Source of the DNA: Phoronis australis
Lineage: Eukaryota > Phoronida > Phoronidae
Assembly (NCBI GenBank): GCA_002633005.1
Contig: NMRA01000549.1
Coordinates: forward strand, 121,123 to 185,122
Length of the DNA stretch: 64,000 nucleotides
Direction of reading: 5' to 3'
The notes under the pieces were generated by a model. That model worked only from the letters and a program-made list of their open reading frames with translations, did no database searches and had not been told where the DNA came from. Of this stretch, positions 12,568 to 23,920 are shown one piece after another. The first letter of the stretch is position 1. Every line of letters starts with the position of its first letter. A program made the translations under genes and the position numbers.

Positions 12568-15500
12568 CGATGCGTATGGGTACAGCTTTCAGTGGGTTGC
12601 GCACGATTCATCATTTCGACCAATAGCAAACATATTAGAGCTACGTTTTAGTCCTGTTTAGCAGTCACAGAAACATATTTTGAGTTCTCAACCGAATAGC
12701 CAATACTAATACTTGATTTTCGATGTATTCACGGGAGTCATTACTGTGTCGAGAGACTAGCCTAGGTTTGAACGGAATTCCTGGCGCGCCAGTTCACGTT
12801 TCAGGGTTGGCCAATCCCAATAAAACCGATGATATTTTGAGTCCTGTCTTGACCCGTTGTGGGTTTGTTTGCTCTTAATGGTCGTAACACAAAACAAGTG
12901 CTGTTGTCGTAATGGAAATTTTTAGATCGATTTTAGAAGAACAAAAGGACAAATTTGATTTTGTAGTTAGCCTACCAAACAAGGCGAAATGCAGGTTTAA
13001 ATTCTAGGCGTCATATGCAAATAAATAGCTAAGCATATTAAATTTAGACACAAAAATGTGTATAGCTAGAACCAAAATGGGAATGTACCACAACCAATTG
13101 GCAACAGTTTTACGCGGCTCTGATGATATCAATACGTTTTCAAAGGCAACATGGTCGCATGAAAGGAATCGTTCCTGAAATGGGTGGAGTTCGGTAGATT
13201 CCGCAAGTATCTCGTGAAGGAAGCTAGTGTGCTCACGAGAATCGCCCCTCTCGCTATGGCTTAGTGGCATTGAACTCCGCAGTGTTTCTTTTCCAAACGG
13301 AGTGGACAAATATTGTGCAATCACGCTTCTATGGTTGAAATGAATCAATGGAAGAAATACAAATGTCTAGGAACATCAACATAGAAGTTATTGTGGCAGT
13401 AGTCGATCTACCTGTCCAGCTGCTTGTTAATAGTTAAGACTTTGGCCCACTGGCACATGCACAACAAGTAAATTCAAAAAAGAATCATAAATCTACACAA
13501 AAATACTAACCGCCTCTTAGGCTTAAGGTACTATGTGATAAACAAGGAATTAAATCAAATTTTCAAAATAACTAACAGAAAACTAGCAACTCGGCGTCAG
13601 TATCTGGCCGACTTAAAGTCATTGTCCTTAAAATCACCAATTTCATATCAAAAACACCAAAAACAACCCCACCAGCCAATCAACTGTCAAATTAGAACAT
13701 CTGCCAACACTCTCTGATTATATGTTGATGAGCTGATCTTGAGTTACGAGCACTCATTGGTCGATACATACTACATAGAATGGGGGCAACCAATCACAGC
13801 TTTAGCCATCCTCCATTCTGTTAAGAGTGAAAAGGCGTCAGTAACATTACTGCCCGTTTTCCTGTGGCATGCGGTTTATAAATAATAGCGAGACGTTACG
13901 TTTTGGTTTTTGTAACAACTCAGTATTTGAGCATGCCACTCTGTTCACTTTCCCTCGGGACATCAGACAAGCGCGAATATGGCACACGTTGTGCAAGAAA
14001 CTCGCGTGTTGTTGGCCATGACACACTGACACTGGCTACGTTCATACGTCACACCCACATCCGTGGAGATAACAAACTATCCTTTTTCTATTTTCTCGCT
14101 TTTAGGCTATTGATAGGCTGTTGTGATATTCAGTGCTACATGTATAAAAGAAGGTTTAACGATGCAGACAAGGTAGTCACTTGTCGAAACAAATTACATT
14201 GTGGTTTTTTAAGCACTTTAAGCTCAGATACTCATTAGAAAACAGGGCCGTTCATTGGTTGTTGTAGTTTAAGAGTGCTTCTCCACAGCAACTGGTGACG
14301 CCGACCGCTCTTGATATCACAAAAATTAGTCTAAACTCATATTGTGTGGTATAGAGTAATTATCGCATTAGCTATGTATGCAGGGCAATAAACTACTGGC
14401 TGAAATAAATTGAAATGTCAAGGATAGTAATTGGTACTTTTTTAAGTGTTTCACTTCTGAAATTGAAGTCCTCGCGAAAAATTAGTGTAAAATCCTTCTT
14501 TCGTTGAAGAAATACGATAAAAATTAGTCAAAATGCTGCGATGGTTTTTTATTTCTTGACAACAGTTTGAGTCGATGTGTGATTACATTAATGTATTCAT
14601 TCAGCGTGATTGATATCAGGCATCTGAATACCGGTGTCGTCTGGTATACGGACTAAACGGGAGTAAGTTGTAATGAAAGTTTTGACCACTAGAGGGAGCT
14701 TTGGTGAAGCCGGCGCCGTAGATCGGCGATGACCACATGCCAATGCATATTACTTACAACGATTGAATTAATTTCATGTTTATCTTCTTCAACACAATGT
14801 CTAGAAACTGTCATGCTCAAATGCATTATAGCTGATGGTGAAAATATTGACTTTAATGAAGAAACACTTCCTATTCAGAAGCCATCGTCATTATAGCGTC
14901 GATGGTGAGGTAACGACTCCGACATATAGGCCCGTACAGGTAACATACATGTACATGTAGCTACGATTTGAATGAAGAAAGTAATCTGCGTATTAGTCAG
15001 GGTTTAAGGTTGAAGGTCACCAAATTCTGTCATCTGCTACTACATGCACTCTTAACAAGCAAAGCATTTTTCAACTAAAACACTTCCCCAGCGTTATGTC
15101 ACGAAGTGGGCACTGTAGTGATTTGGAGACGAGCTGGCCATCCATCGACAACACACTCTGCCACAGTCGCCGTTTGAGTCAGATAAAGCGTTAATCAAGC
15201 ATCGTTATTATTGGGGATTACCGAAAAAGCCCCTACCAACATAAAGCTCCCATGGGGGATATTTCGTTAACAAGAACAGGAAACGCCTCAGTTCGTACTT
15301 TTTGGGGATCGATTTGAATATCTGGCATGGGACAAATGTATCGAAAATGTGGCAAAATGTCATTATTTTCTCAATTCTGTTATTAAGAAGTCCGTTAAAA
15401 AGGCTTAAGTTCACCGATGACTTGTCAAAAGATGTGTTGCTGAGATGACTACTTTTACAGTTGGCAAGCTGCCGATAAAGTGAAACCCGGCTGATCAAGT

Positions 15501-15604
15501 CTATGATCGGTGTTTCGTCGACTCCAGCAACAGTACAGCTTAACATACAGGACAAAACAACCTTTAAAGGAGACCTTAATGTACGAAGAAGATACCAGCC
15601 TCCC
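12568..15604. other. Intergenic; unassigned frames only
   Basis: Open frames of 111-115 codons (13004-13348 minus, 13903-14238 plus, 15208-15555 minus) have no domain, signal or splice context I recognise. A CTCF-like core with one mismatch, CCACTAGAGGGA, lies at 14686-14697. Otherwise nothing is assigned. Confidence 0.4.
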
Positions 15605-15741
15605 GTTCAGTAACGCTAGGACCTCGCTAAAAAGCAAGACTTCGCGAGATTACGTGATATTGCCGTGCATTTTAAATGAGAACACGTGACTTTGACTAGG
15701 TTTTGGCTAGGTCCTAGCGTAGGTCCTAGCGTCTACTGAAC
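15605..15741. mobile_element. MITE family F3, copy a
   Basis: Starts GTTCAGTAACGCTAGGACCT and ends with its near-inverse, AGGTCCTAGCGTCTACTGAAC apart from one inserted base. A second copy is at 39427-39569. Both right ends are followed by GCACGCYAG, so the element may extend a few bases further. Confidence 0.75.
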
Positions 15742-17900
15742 GCACGCTAGCTGTGTGATTTCGTCCGACGACGATCTCGAGAACACAGTCAACTTCTTTC
15801 AGTCGTTTTTGCGATAAAGTGACACAATGCCTTCGAGTACTCAAGAGTATACGTACATTTTACAATAAATGCTTGCTTTTATAAAGCAATCCTTGTTTTT
15901 ATTTTTTCCACAGGAAAACAATCAAGCAACGTTAACATCCAGGTAGAAACAAATCACCGCCTCCGATGTCGTCATCATTGAGTTGAATTTTATAACCTCT
16001 AAGACAGTCTGACAGCTCGCAGCTGAAAGAGGGCGCTGTGATAAACAATACAAGTTTCTGAAAGATTTGCGAAAACCCCTCGGAGCTATTTGTGAACGCA
16101 AAAACAATCGGGGAAATGGAAATCACCAGTAGTTACACTTTGTAACTCATTTTTAACTTTTGAGAATTGACAAGTTAGTGCAACAGAATATTAATTTGTT
16201 TCAAGGATTTCCCTGAGGTAAGACCTTAGGTAAAGAAAATGGTTTATTTTTTCACTGTCTGATCTTTATTTTTTACATTAGTTGTCAATACTGCGCACGA
16301 TTATATTATATTTTGTATACATGAGGTCTACCAAAACAAAATACACACTAAATTTATGTTGATCTCAAAGTCGGCCTGTGGCTCATTAAAATACACAGTA
16401 TTAACGTTTACAAAACCTGTCAATATTTGCAAGTGGAAGGTCAATGTTTCCTGCAGACTCTACCGACAAGACGCTCACATAGTTTACTATTAATAGCTAA
16501 ATATTGTCACATATGGCAAAGCGCTTCATTTAGGGTGCAACTCATTTTAGATCCTGTTTACTTGCTAGAGTCAGTAATGACTAGGGTTTAAGCACTATTA
16601 TTCTATTCTTTTATAGACGCCATGGTTGTCCAGGTATAGTAGGTGATAAACATTCCATGTTGTGCTGCTACGAATTGTGTCGAGAACTCCGTCGTCGTTC
16701 AATTATGTGGATGATTTGACAAAACAAAGCGTACCTTTGTAGTATCCAATATTCTAAGGACAAGATTCTTGCTAGGCCAACAGGGTGTATGGCCTACAGT
16801 TAAACAGATTGTTTTGCCAAGAATGGTGATCACAATGCAAATCTGTGTCTGTGTAGTAAGAGTAAAACTGCATACAGACGTCTTTTCCATATATCTAGTT
16901 CGCACAGTCCTTAGGAATCCCAGCATCTTTGACAGACAAGTCTTAAACAAGATTAATTCGCTATTACCCAGTATTGAAGGTGAGATTAAGAGTGGTAAGG
17001 TTGAGCTACGATTTTAATACGGGATGAGCTGTTGGTCAATTAGCATAAAGCGAGGAATGAGTTTAATTGGATCTCTTACGGTTACTGGATCAATTGCTTG
17101 AAAGATATTGACTACAGAAACGGGTACACGGATTTAAAACAATTTGTTTTTCCGATTAGTTTTCATTAACACGAGAGGCAACCGGAAACTGGCTCTATCC
17201 TTTGTACAGAAAGGTTGTTTAATGTTGCGTTGTGGGAAATTCTGTATTTTAACCCACTTCCAGTTTTCTGTTTTGTTTTAAGAAGCTCTCTTTCCTGCAT
17301 ATGTTATGGTTTACTAAAGCTAATTAGCCTAGCCTTTAGGGGTCTTTGTTCCACTGTTGTGGCGTGGAAGTTACCTAGACATTGAGCTTGACAGCCACTC
17401 AATCACGACTATTACATATTCGGATAACTCATCTCCAAAGTAAAATGTAAACAGCAGATAAGAACATGGTTGACCTTTCTTAATGACCAGCTGCAGCTTT
17501 TTTTTCTGTTTCTTTCGTAAACTTTCATCATGCAACGTGACAAAACACGAAACAGTGGTTATCGGAACAACAAATTTTGTGATTTTAAAATTTGCGGCCG
17601 CGGTCAATCAGTTTTTCAGAGACAAATGGCCCTGGGTGGAACTAACTAGGGCCGCCCTCAAAATACTTTTTGTTATACCCCCCTCCTCTGAGATGGTCGA
17701 TCAAACAGGTAGATTAAATATTATTTTAACACTTTGCGTGGTCAGATGCGCTCATTTTTGTTGCAACTGAGATATTTCGTTTTATAATTTAAAAAGAGCA
17801 ACGCGGTGCGTTGAACTGAGCCCACGACTTCACAGCGAGCGATACGCTTCTAGGGGTGTTTTAATATCGTGAAAATGGCAATCAGATAGAGCAGAATACG
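15742..17900. other. Intergenic; no gene seen
   Basis: AT-rich. Overlapping short frames at 16699-17017 and 17371-17770 run on opposite strands and neither resembles a known protein. Confidence 0.45.
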
Positions 17901-19200
17901 TCAAACCTGTCTGAAATTGGGAACTCCAAAGATACAGAGGCATACCAATAGTCGAATCCAAACATCTGGTGTCAACTTCATAGGAATACAGTTGCCAAAT
18001 GGTGATCTTCCACGGGGTTTCCCAGATGCAGCCGAGGGTGTAAAAATGTCACTAGGGGTCACCACAGCAGTTGGATGTGTTTGCAAATCTACGTCAGACG
18101 TTTTCTTGTCGATAAGAACACATCTGCCAATCTTCAAAACGATGCTCTGAGTGGTTTGGTACACACAGAAGCAGACAACAAAAACATAGTATACTCGGAA
18201 ATAATAAAATAGGCCACTAAGTGGCGCAGAATACGTTGAATCCATCCCAAAATGAAACGGTACAGTCGTATTCATACTAGGAACTTGTTTTCAAATTTTC
18301 GTGAAAAAAACATCAACTGAAGGAAAATTGAAGTTACCGAGGCAAATATAAAAACTACAGTTGATACTAAGGAGCACAGCGGCGTTAGTCAGAGCCGTCC
18401 AAAAGGTCGAGGGCAGCCGTTATTATATTTATAGGAAACAACCAACAAAAGTTCACAAAGATCCTGCAAAGGCATCAGGAGCTATCGACTGCCATCGCAA
18501 AAATGACAAAGATCACCATTAGGGGTGGCCACAGTTGTCAGCCATGGTCTTCTCATCAGGAACACAACATAATCATTCTTTGAGCAGTTTGGCGGATAGA
18601 GAGGCGGATGTCAAAACGTACTCAAAAATTAAATGGCCACCAGGTGGCATATAATACATCAATTCCGTTCGAAAATGGAAAGATGTAGGGTGCAGAGCGG
18701 CATTCGGATCAGTCCTCCACTCTTAATCATTTTTCGTTGGCTCCATAGAAGCACATTTCTCAAGTTTCGTAAAGCGTCTTCAAATGATTAAGGAGATTCG
18801 GCCGCAGACGAAACAACAACAAAATTGCCACTAGGAGGCGACAAAATAAGTCAGTCAGGAACACATATGCAAATTTTCAGAAAAAGTTTGAGCGGTTCGG
18901 CGGATAGAGAGGCAGACGCCAGAAAACGGACTCAAAAATAACGAAAATGGCCACAAGGTGGTGTAAAATACGTTTGGTCCGTCGTCTCCTTAATAAAAAC
19001 CATTCTACCAAATTTCATGAAAATCCATCAACTCCGAAAACAAGGAGGCAAACGTAAAAAATTACAATTGCCACTGGTCAGGTCGGTTCGAAATTCGTCG
19101 TCATCTGTCGTCAGCTTAATAGAAGCACATCTGGTAAATTTCAATAAGATCCTGCAAGGCGTTTAGGAGCTACAGTAGCGGATGCAGGAAGCCGGAAGCT
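17900..19200. repeat. Array of diverged repeats containing CTCF-like cores
   Basis: Blocks recur in the same order: a GGCCACYAGGTGGC-like core, then RNAATACGT, then a TACCAAATTTCATGAAAATC-like stretch, then GGCGGATAGAGAGGCGGACG. Cores lie at about 18214-18225 (one mismatch), 18637-18648 (perfect), 18828-18839 (one mismatch) and 18951-18962 (two mismatches). Weaker versions occur near 18048, 18518 and 19068. Spacing is irregular, about 115-190 bp where adjacent. A 124-codon minus frame across 17901-18275 is an accident of the repeat. Confidence 0.7.
18637..18648 (+). promoter_or_regulatory. CTCF-like core inside repeat array
   Basis: CCACCAGGTGGC fits CCASYAGRKGGC at all twelve positions and is preceded by TGG as in the extended vertebrate motif. 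It is also palindromic, so orientation is not certain. Confidence 0.4.
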
Positions 19201-20446
19201 CCGACAGAGATGACGACAATAGGCACCCACACATAAATATGTGGACGCACAAAAAGTAGTTATTTTTCAGAATGTGAGTAAAATGTGTCGAGTCGTGCAG
19301 GCAAAATCACATACGGCAGGTTACGGGGAAGACGACAAACCTAATTTCAATTTCGGCGTGAGAGGTGTTAAGAAAATTGTCGCTCCTGTGCTGCGTCAAA
19401 TTTTCATGCTGTTTGAACATAGGAACGTTGTGCACTAGTCACAGACGTAGATAGAAACGTTGGATGATCATATAACCTATAGAGGATGGTGAACAAGCCG
19501 AATATCCATCACAACTCCTGTACTTTCACTCAGGCTTTTTAATACAACAAGCTTCCGTTGCGCACTAGCACTGTCTATGTCTTTGCGTGTTAACGTGTTT
19601 CTAACGTGTGAACATAATTAACAAGACCAATTTCAGTCACTGAACACATGAATCTCCAAAGTACGCAAAACTTGCCTCTGGCTGATCATAATCTAATGTG
19701 ACAGTCATCACCGTTCGCTTGGGAACACTTGACAAAAGTAACGGATGAAAATCGAAACAAATTCTGACAAACAAATCATATCTATAACTCTGACTGGCAT
19801 TTTAGTCGGGTGTACGAATTACATCACTCAGTGCAAAGCTTGAGTCGTCAAAGCTTGTAGGCTTGTAATAGGAATTGTCAATCACAATCACTCACAACTA
19901 GCATTGCGTTCAACTCAGCTGCAATACCAGGCACAACGGAGAGTGTGCAACCCCTAAACAAAAGCCACGTTTCTCGAGCAAAAGACAGACTTTAATCTAT
20001 GGAGCGGCGATGTAAATTTGTACATATAGTTACCATTGCACATGATTCATCTTGCAGGTAATGACGTAGTCGCAAGTATTCAAAGCGGAATGGTCGATGG
20101 AGGTGGGTATAAAAAAATTGACGACCTGGGGTTGAGAAACTGACGTGGGAGGATATTTTTGGAATGAATAGGTGCCCCCTGGTTACTCTGAAGTCGAAGC
20201 TGAGAAAGGTAACTTGCATCGCATTTAACGTAGCTAACGTTCACCTTTCACACGGTCACTAAAAAAGAAAACCCAAGAAAACTTAATTTTATCGATTGAT
20301 AGTTCAAGTTCGAAGATGGTAGACGTGAAGGTAACCCACTGCAGACGAAATTTGAAAATGACAAACAGTGACGCTTGTGGCGAGGAAACGTCATTGCAGT
20401 AAAGATTAAAGCAGCTATAAACCCGGGGAATGACTTCCAACAATAC
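19201..20446. other. Intergenic; no gene seen
   Basis: Only short frames without recognisable features. No RNA gene or clear repeat seen. Confidence 0.45.
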
Positions 20447-20668
20447 TGACTCAGCTAAGAAAAATCTTATATTTTAGTAAATTTTTGGTTAAAACTTAAA
20501 TTTGTCTCAAGACTGTTTCAAGAATGAGATCTAAAGTTTGGCTTAAGTTTTTTGTATAAGTTTTGATTTAATTGTGATTTTCTTACAGGATGTGGAAGTT
20601 TCAAAGTTTCCAAGTAAAGACAAATCTAAGACTTAAGTCAAAAATGAACTTAAGTCAGTTTCTTGGAA
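20447..20668. mobile_element. Decayed foldback element ending GGAACGGGCCC
   Basis: AT-rich. The right end (CTTAAGTCAGTTTCTTGGAACGGGCCC in two halves) read in reverse resembles the left end over about 60 bases with many mismatches, including a shared ATTTGTCT. It abuts the F2 copy that begins near 20676. Limits are approximate. Confidence 0.35.
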
Positions 20669-20675
20669 CGGGCCC

Positions 20676-21013
20676 TTGCAGTCTGTCACAAATAACTGTT
20701 ACACCTTTTTGTTTAGATCACTTACTACAGTGAAATTGGTCTAAAATTGTTCTGTAGTCAATGTAGGCGAGATTCTAGGCGTGGAAAGAACTGAGTAGCA
20801 GTTCGTTACTGTTTGAGACAAGGCTCTACAAGATGTCTTATCACGTGGTGTCATATTATTCGCCGAACATGGTCTCGAGCAATAACGGTGAGCTGCGAGT
20901 TCCTTGGAAGATCAAAAATTACTTCGGCATCTGAATATGAAACAAGCTGAAATCATTTGTACAGGGTCAAGTGGTCTAAATCAAAACAGAACGTGGATTT
21001 GTTGCCGCTTTAA
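20676..21013. mobile_element. Miniature element family F2, copy b
   Basis: The left end has TTTTTGTTTAGATCACTT. The right end has AAGTGGTCTAAATCAAAAC and finishes GCCGCTTTAA. These are imperfect inverses of one another, and the length (about 338 bp) matches copy a. No coding sequence. Confidence 0.6.
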
Positions 21014-21120
21014 TAGGTATTTGAACGCTCAAACTTGGTTAATATTAACTATAGTTTGTAAAACAATGCCAGTGCACAGAATCTGGTTGTCAGTGTTCTA
21101 AAATTTAACAAGTCTACACT

Positions 21121-21275
21121 GCGTGACGTTAAAAACAACACGCTTGCAAACATGGAAGGCACTTTGTTCAGCATTGCATGACATTACAAAGAACACAATT
21201 GCAAACAAAGGATACGCTTGAAAACATAGATGGCAATTTGTTCAGCATTGCGTGACGTCACAAAGATGGATAGCA
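21121..21275. repeat. Tandem repeat with CRE-like TGACG motifs, 2.3 copies
   Basis: Units start at 21121, 21177 and 21251. Each begins with YGTGACRTYA or CATGACATTA and carries CGCTTGMAAACATRGA, then TTTGTTCAGCATTG. The third unit has a full TGACGTCA, the palindromic cAMP-response element. Confidence 0.75.
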
Positions 21276-22235
21276 ACTTTGTGTATATACATGTATTATA
21301 CCCTATGACAACTTTCCTCGAAGGATAAATTTGTTCATTTGTTTAGGTACTCTCGGTTAAGGTTTTGGTACAAGCAAATGACATTCTACTGCAACATAAG
21401 AATTACTTAGATCTGTCAATTATTGCATGCATTTTTCCTGTCACTCCAAAATACGTCATTAGGTCACAGTGGCTTATAAAGTAACTTGTGTGAGCATTTC
21501 ATGGGTCATATTTGTGTTGCTGTTCCTTTATGTAACAAACCAATGCATGTTAGGAACGTGGAAAATTCCCATCTTTAAACTTTTACATTTCGTGGAATTT
21601 GACCTTTAAATTTGGCTAATCATTCAAACTGGACATGGAAGAGCATGTCTGGAAACATAAATAGATGTCCATCAGGGGTGATAGCAATATTCCCATGGGT
21701 TGCATTGAGTCATAAAGGCAACAACGTTTATGTTTTATTCAATTAAAATGCCATTTCAGGGTACATTTTTTTAATTTGTGGGCGCCACCTTCTGATGAAA
21801 CTTGGAATTACCATTCCAAACATTCAACTGTTGTTGAAGCTTAACCTGAAATGCATTAACCAAATTGGCAATATCATCAGTCAATTTTACCGCACATATA
21901 TCAATCTTTCATAAGTGTGATTGTGCATGAATTTCAATAAATTTCCCATTATGATTATTGAATATTCACTATCTTCGATATACCTGCTTTTTTAAGACCG
22001 TACACAACTTCTATGTCACTTGGTAAATAACGGGAATTTTTTATTTAACAATGTTAAATTGGACCCTAAAAGAATGGACTCGTGTACTGCTGGTCTGTCA
22101 AAAAGAACATTCTTCAAATTCTAAAATGTTTTAAAGTACTGCATTGATGAATTGAATTTTGTTAGATGAAAAACCGTTATTAGATATTAAATTGATTACA
22201 GTGTCTACACTAAGTGAAGGAAGAGATCGTCCCGA
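21276..22235. other. Intergenic; no gene seen
   Basis: AT-rich sequence without supported features. Confidence 0.45.
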
Positions 22236-22380
22236 AAACTCCGGACTCTGTATTCTCTGTCCTTAAATTTTCGGCTCCTGTACCCCTCCAGCCCCTAAAT
22301 CCCCCCCCCCCTACGTCTCCGGCCCTATGTTACCCGTCCCTAATTTCCGGCCCCAGTATCTCAATCCCTAAATCTCTGGC
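22236..22380. repeat. Degenerate C-rich tandem repeat, about 28-46-bp units
   Basis: Four diverged units follow the pattern CTCCGGCYCCTGTA, a pyrimidine run, then CCCTAAATYTC. It includes a run of ten C. The 99-codon frame over it is a by-product. Confidence 0.55.
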
Positions 22381-23007
22381 TGGTCCCTGCATTCCCCCGT
22401 CGCACTGCTTCCTTGTTGAAATTCTTATCCTGATAATACCCGTCTCCTTTTTCCTCCAACCCTACATGTTTCATCGGATCGGTGTCCCAATGGCCCGGTA
22501 TCCCCAAGTCTAACCTTTCCTCTACAAGTTGATTCAATTTCGGCGTTGGTTTGCAATGACCTGAGCAAGCGTGTTGAAAGGATCTCTAAAAAACAAGTAC
22601 ACCTTTCAGAGAAAAAAATGCATCAGTTGGCGTGTTTGTGCTGGTGCTATCAGTGCAGGACGACGCTTAGAATTAAGTAAAATTATCAATCACTGATGAC
22701 AGATAATTCCACTCTGCTTTGCCTTGGACACATTTCAGGTTGGCTTTTTGATAACGCGATGAACTCATAATCAATCTACATGAGACGGAAGAGGCCGCCG
22801 CGGTTACGTTTGTTTGCAAAACTCAAACAAAAGTCATTATTGAATATTCGCTACACGTCAATTGCTTTTCAGCGGTATATGTTTTTGTCAAAGGAAGAAC
22901 ATTTACAAAATTATGGTCAGAAGACTCTTTTATTGCCGAACAGATATTTCTTGATGCAGACTTAAAGAGACGACTAACACAAAACGTCAACTTTGATGTC
23001 AAAATTG
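22381..23007. other. Intergenic; no gene seen
   Basis: No supported feature. Confidence 0.45.
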
Positions 23008-23339
23008 AAAGTTGCATTTCCCCCTGTTTAGGTGGTTCAAGAACGAAAATTGAGACCTTCTACTCTAATAAAATTGGTCTCGTAATATTCTATAGCGTTA
23101 ATGGGTTTTATTTCCGTTAACAGCAAGAACATCAAAACCATCAACGACTTAAGAAAAGGTTTCAAAATTTACTGGGGTTGGTCAATCAATTTTGAAAATT
23201 CGAAAATGGCGCGTGACTTCAGCTGGAACGGAAGTAGAATCCAGTCACTCTAAGGAACATTATGATAGATTTTATGAGAGTTACAAGGTTGAATTGATGT
23301 TCGTTCGTCAGCCATCTAAACATGGCAAAATGGAGCTTT
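23008..23339. mobile_element. Miniature inverted-repeat element family F1, copy a
   Basis: 332 bp, starting AAAGTTGCATTTCCCCC and ending in the inverse sense AAATGGAGCTTT. It is homologous end to end, in opposite orientation, to the 332-bp copy at 32966-33297, including an interior GGAAATAAAACCC block and the terminal motif. The right end abuts TTAA and the left end TTGA. Confidence 0.75.
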
Positions 23340-23612
23340 AAGTTGAAATGATGATTCATTATTTTAATGGTTAACATTTTGTATTTTAAAGAAGTTGTTA
23401 ACTTGTTGCTGTAAAGGTAAACGTACTGTTTCCAAATCCGCGTAGCTTTGGTTCAACGCGTATCTATTCTAAAAGGATTATTTAAATCTATCTTTTTGGA
23501 AGTGTGGAACATGTTTCAGAAGTTGTAAGAGCATGCGCAGAGATTGATTAGAATATGACTGGACATGATAATGATAAACTTGAAACAGTGAACAAGGACG
23601 GTTGAGAAAAAT

Positions 23613-23920
23613 GAAGGTTACACGCTTAGCTGGCTAAAAAATGAAAATCGAATTAGGCCCCGTTCATATCAGTCTAATATGCCTTACCATGATTCTATGC
23701 CCCTTTCCAACTCAAGTCACAGGCAATGCGTGTACGGGTTATTGCGAAACGTAAACTCTGAAGCGTTTTGTTGAGTTGCTGATAGTTTTGATTTTCTTGT
23801 TGGTACCGGAAGTAGAATCCTGTCACGGCAAGGGATTTTTATAAGATCTATTTTATGAGAGTAAAATGCCTAATTCGATTTTCGTTTTTTAGCCAGCTAA
23901 ATAGGACGAGATGCAGCTTT
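23613..23920. mobile_element. Miniature element family F1, copy b
   Basis: The inner part of the inverted ends is nearly perfect: TTAGCTGGCTAAAAAA at 23626 mirrors TTTTTTAGCCAGCTAA, and GAATTAGGC mirrors GCCTAATTC. The right end closes GATGCAGCTTTAA. The outermost 20 bases on the left have decayed. Confidence 0.7.

Noticed and set aside
17901-18275. 124-codon minus-strand frame
   Set aside because: Lies in the diverged repeat array and is not preserved in neighbouring units.
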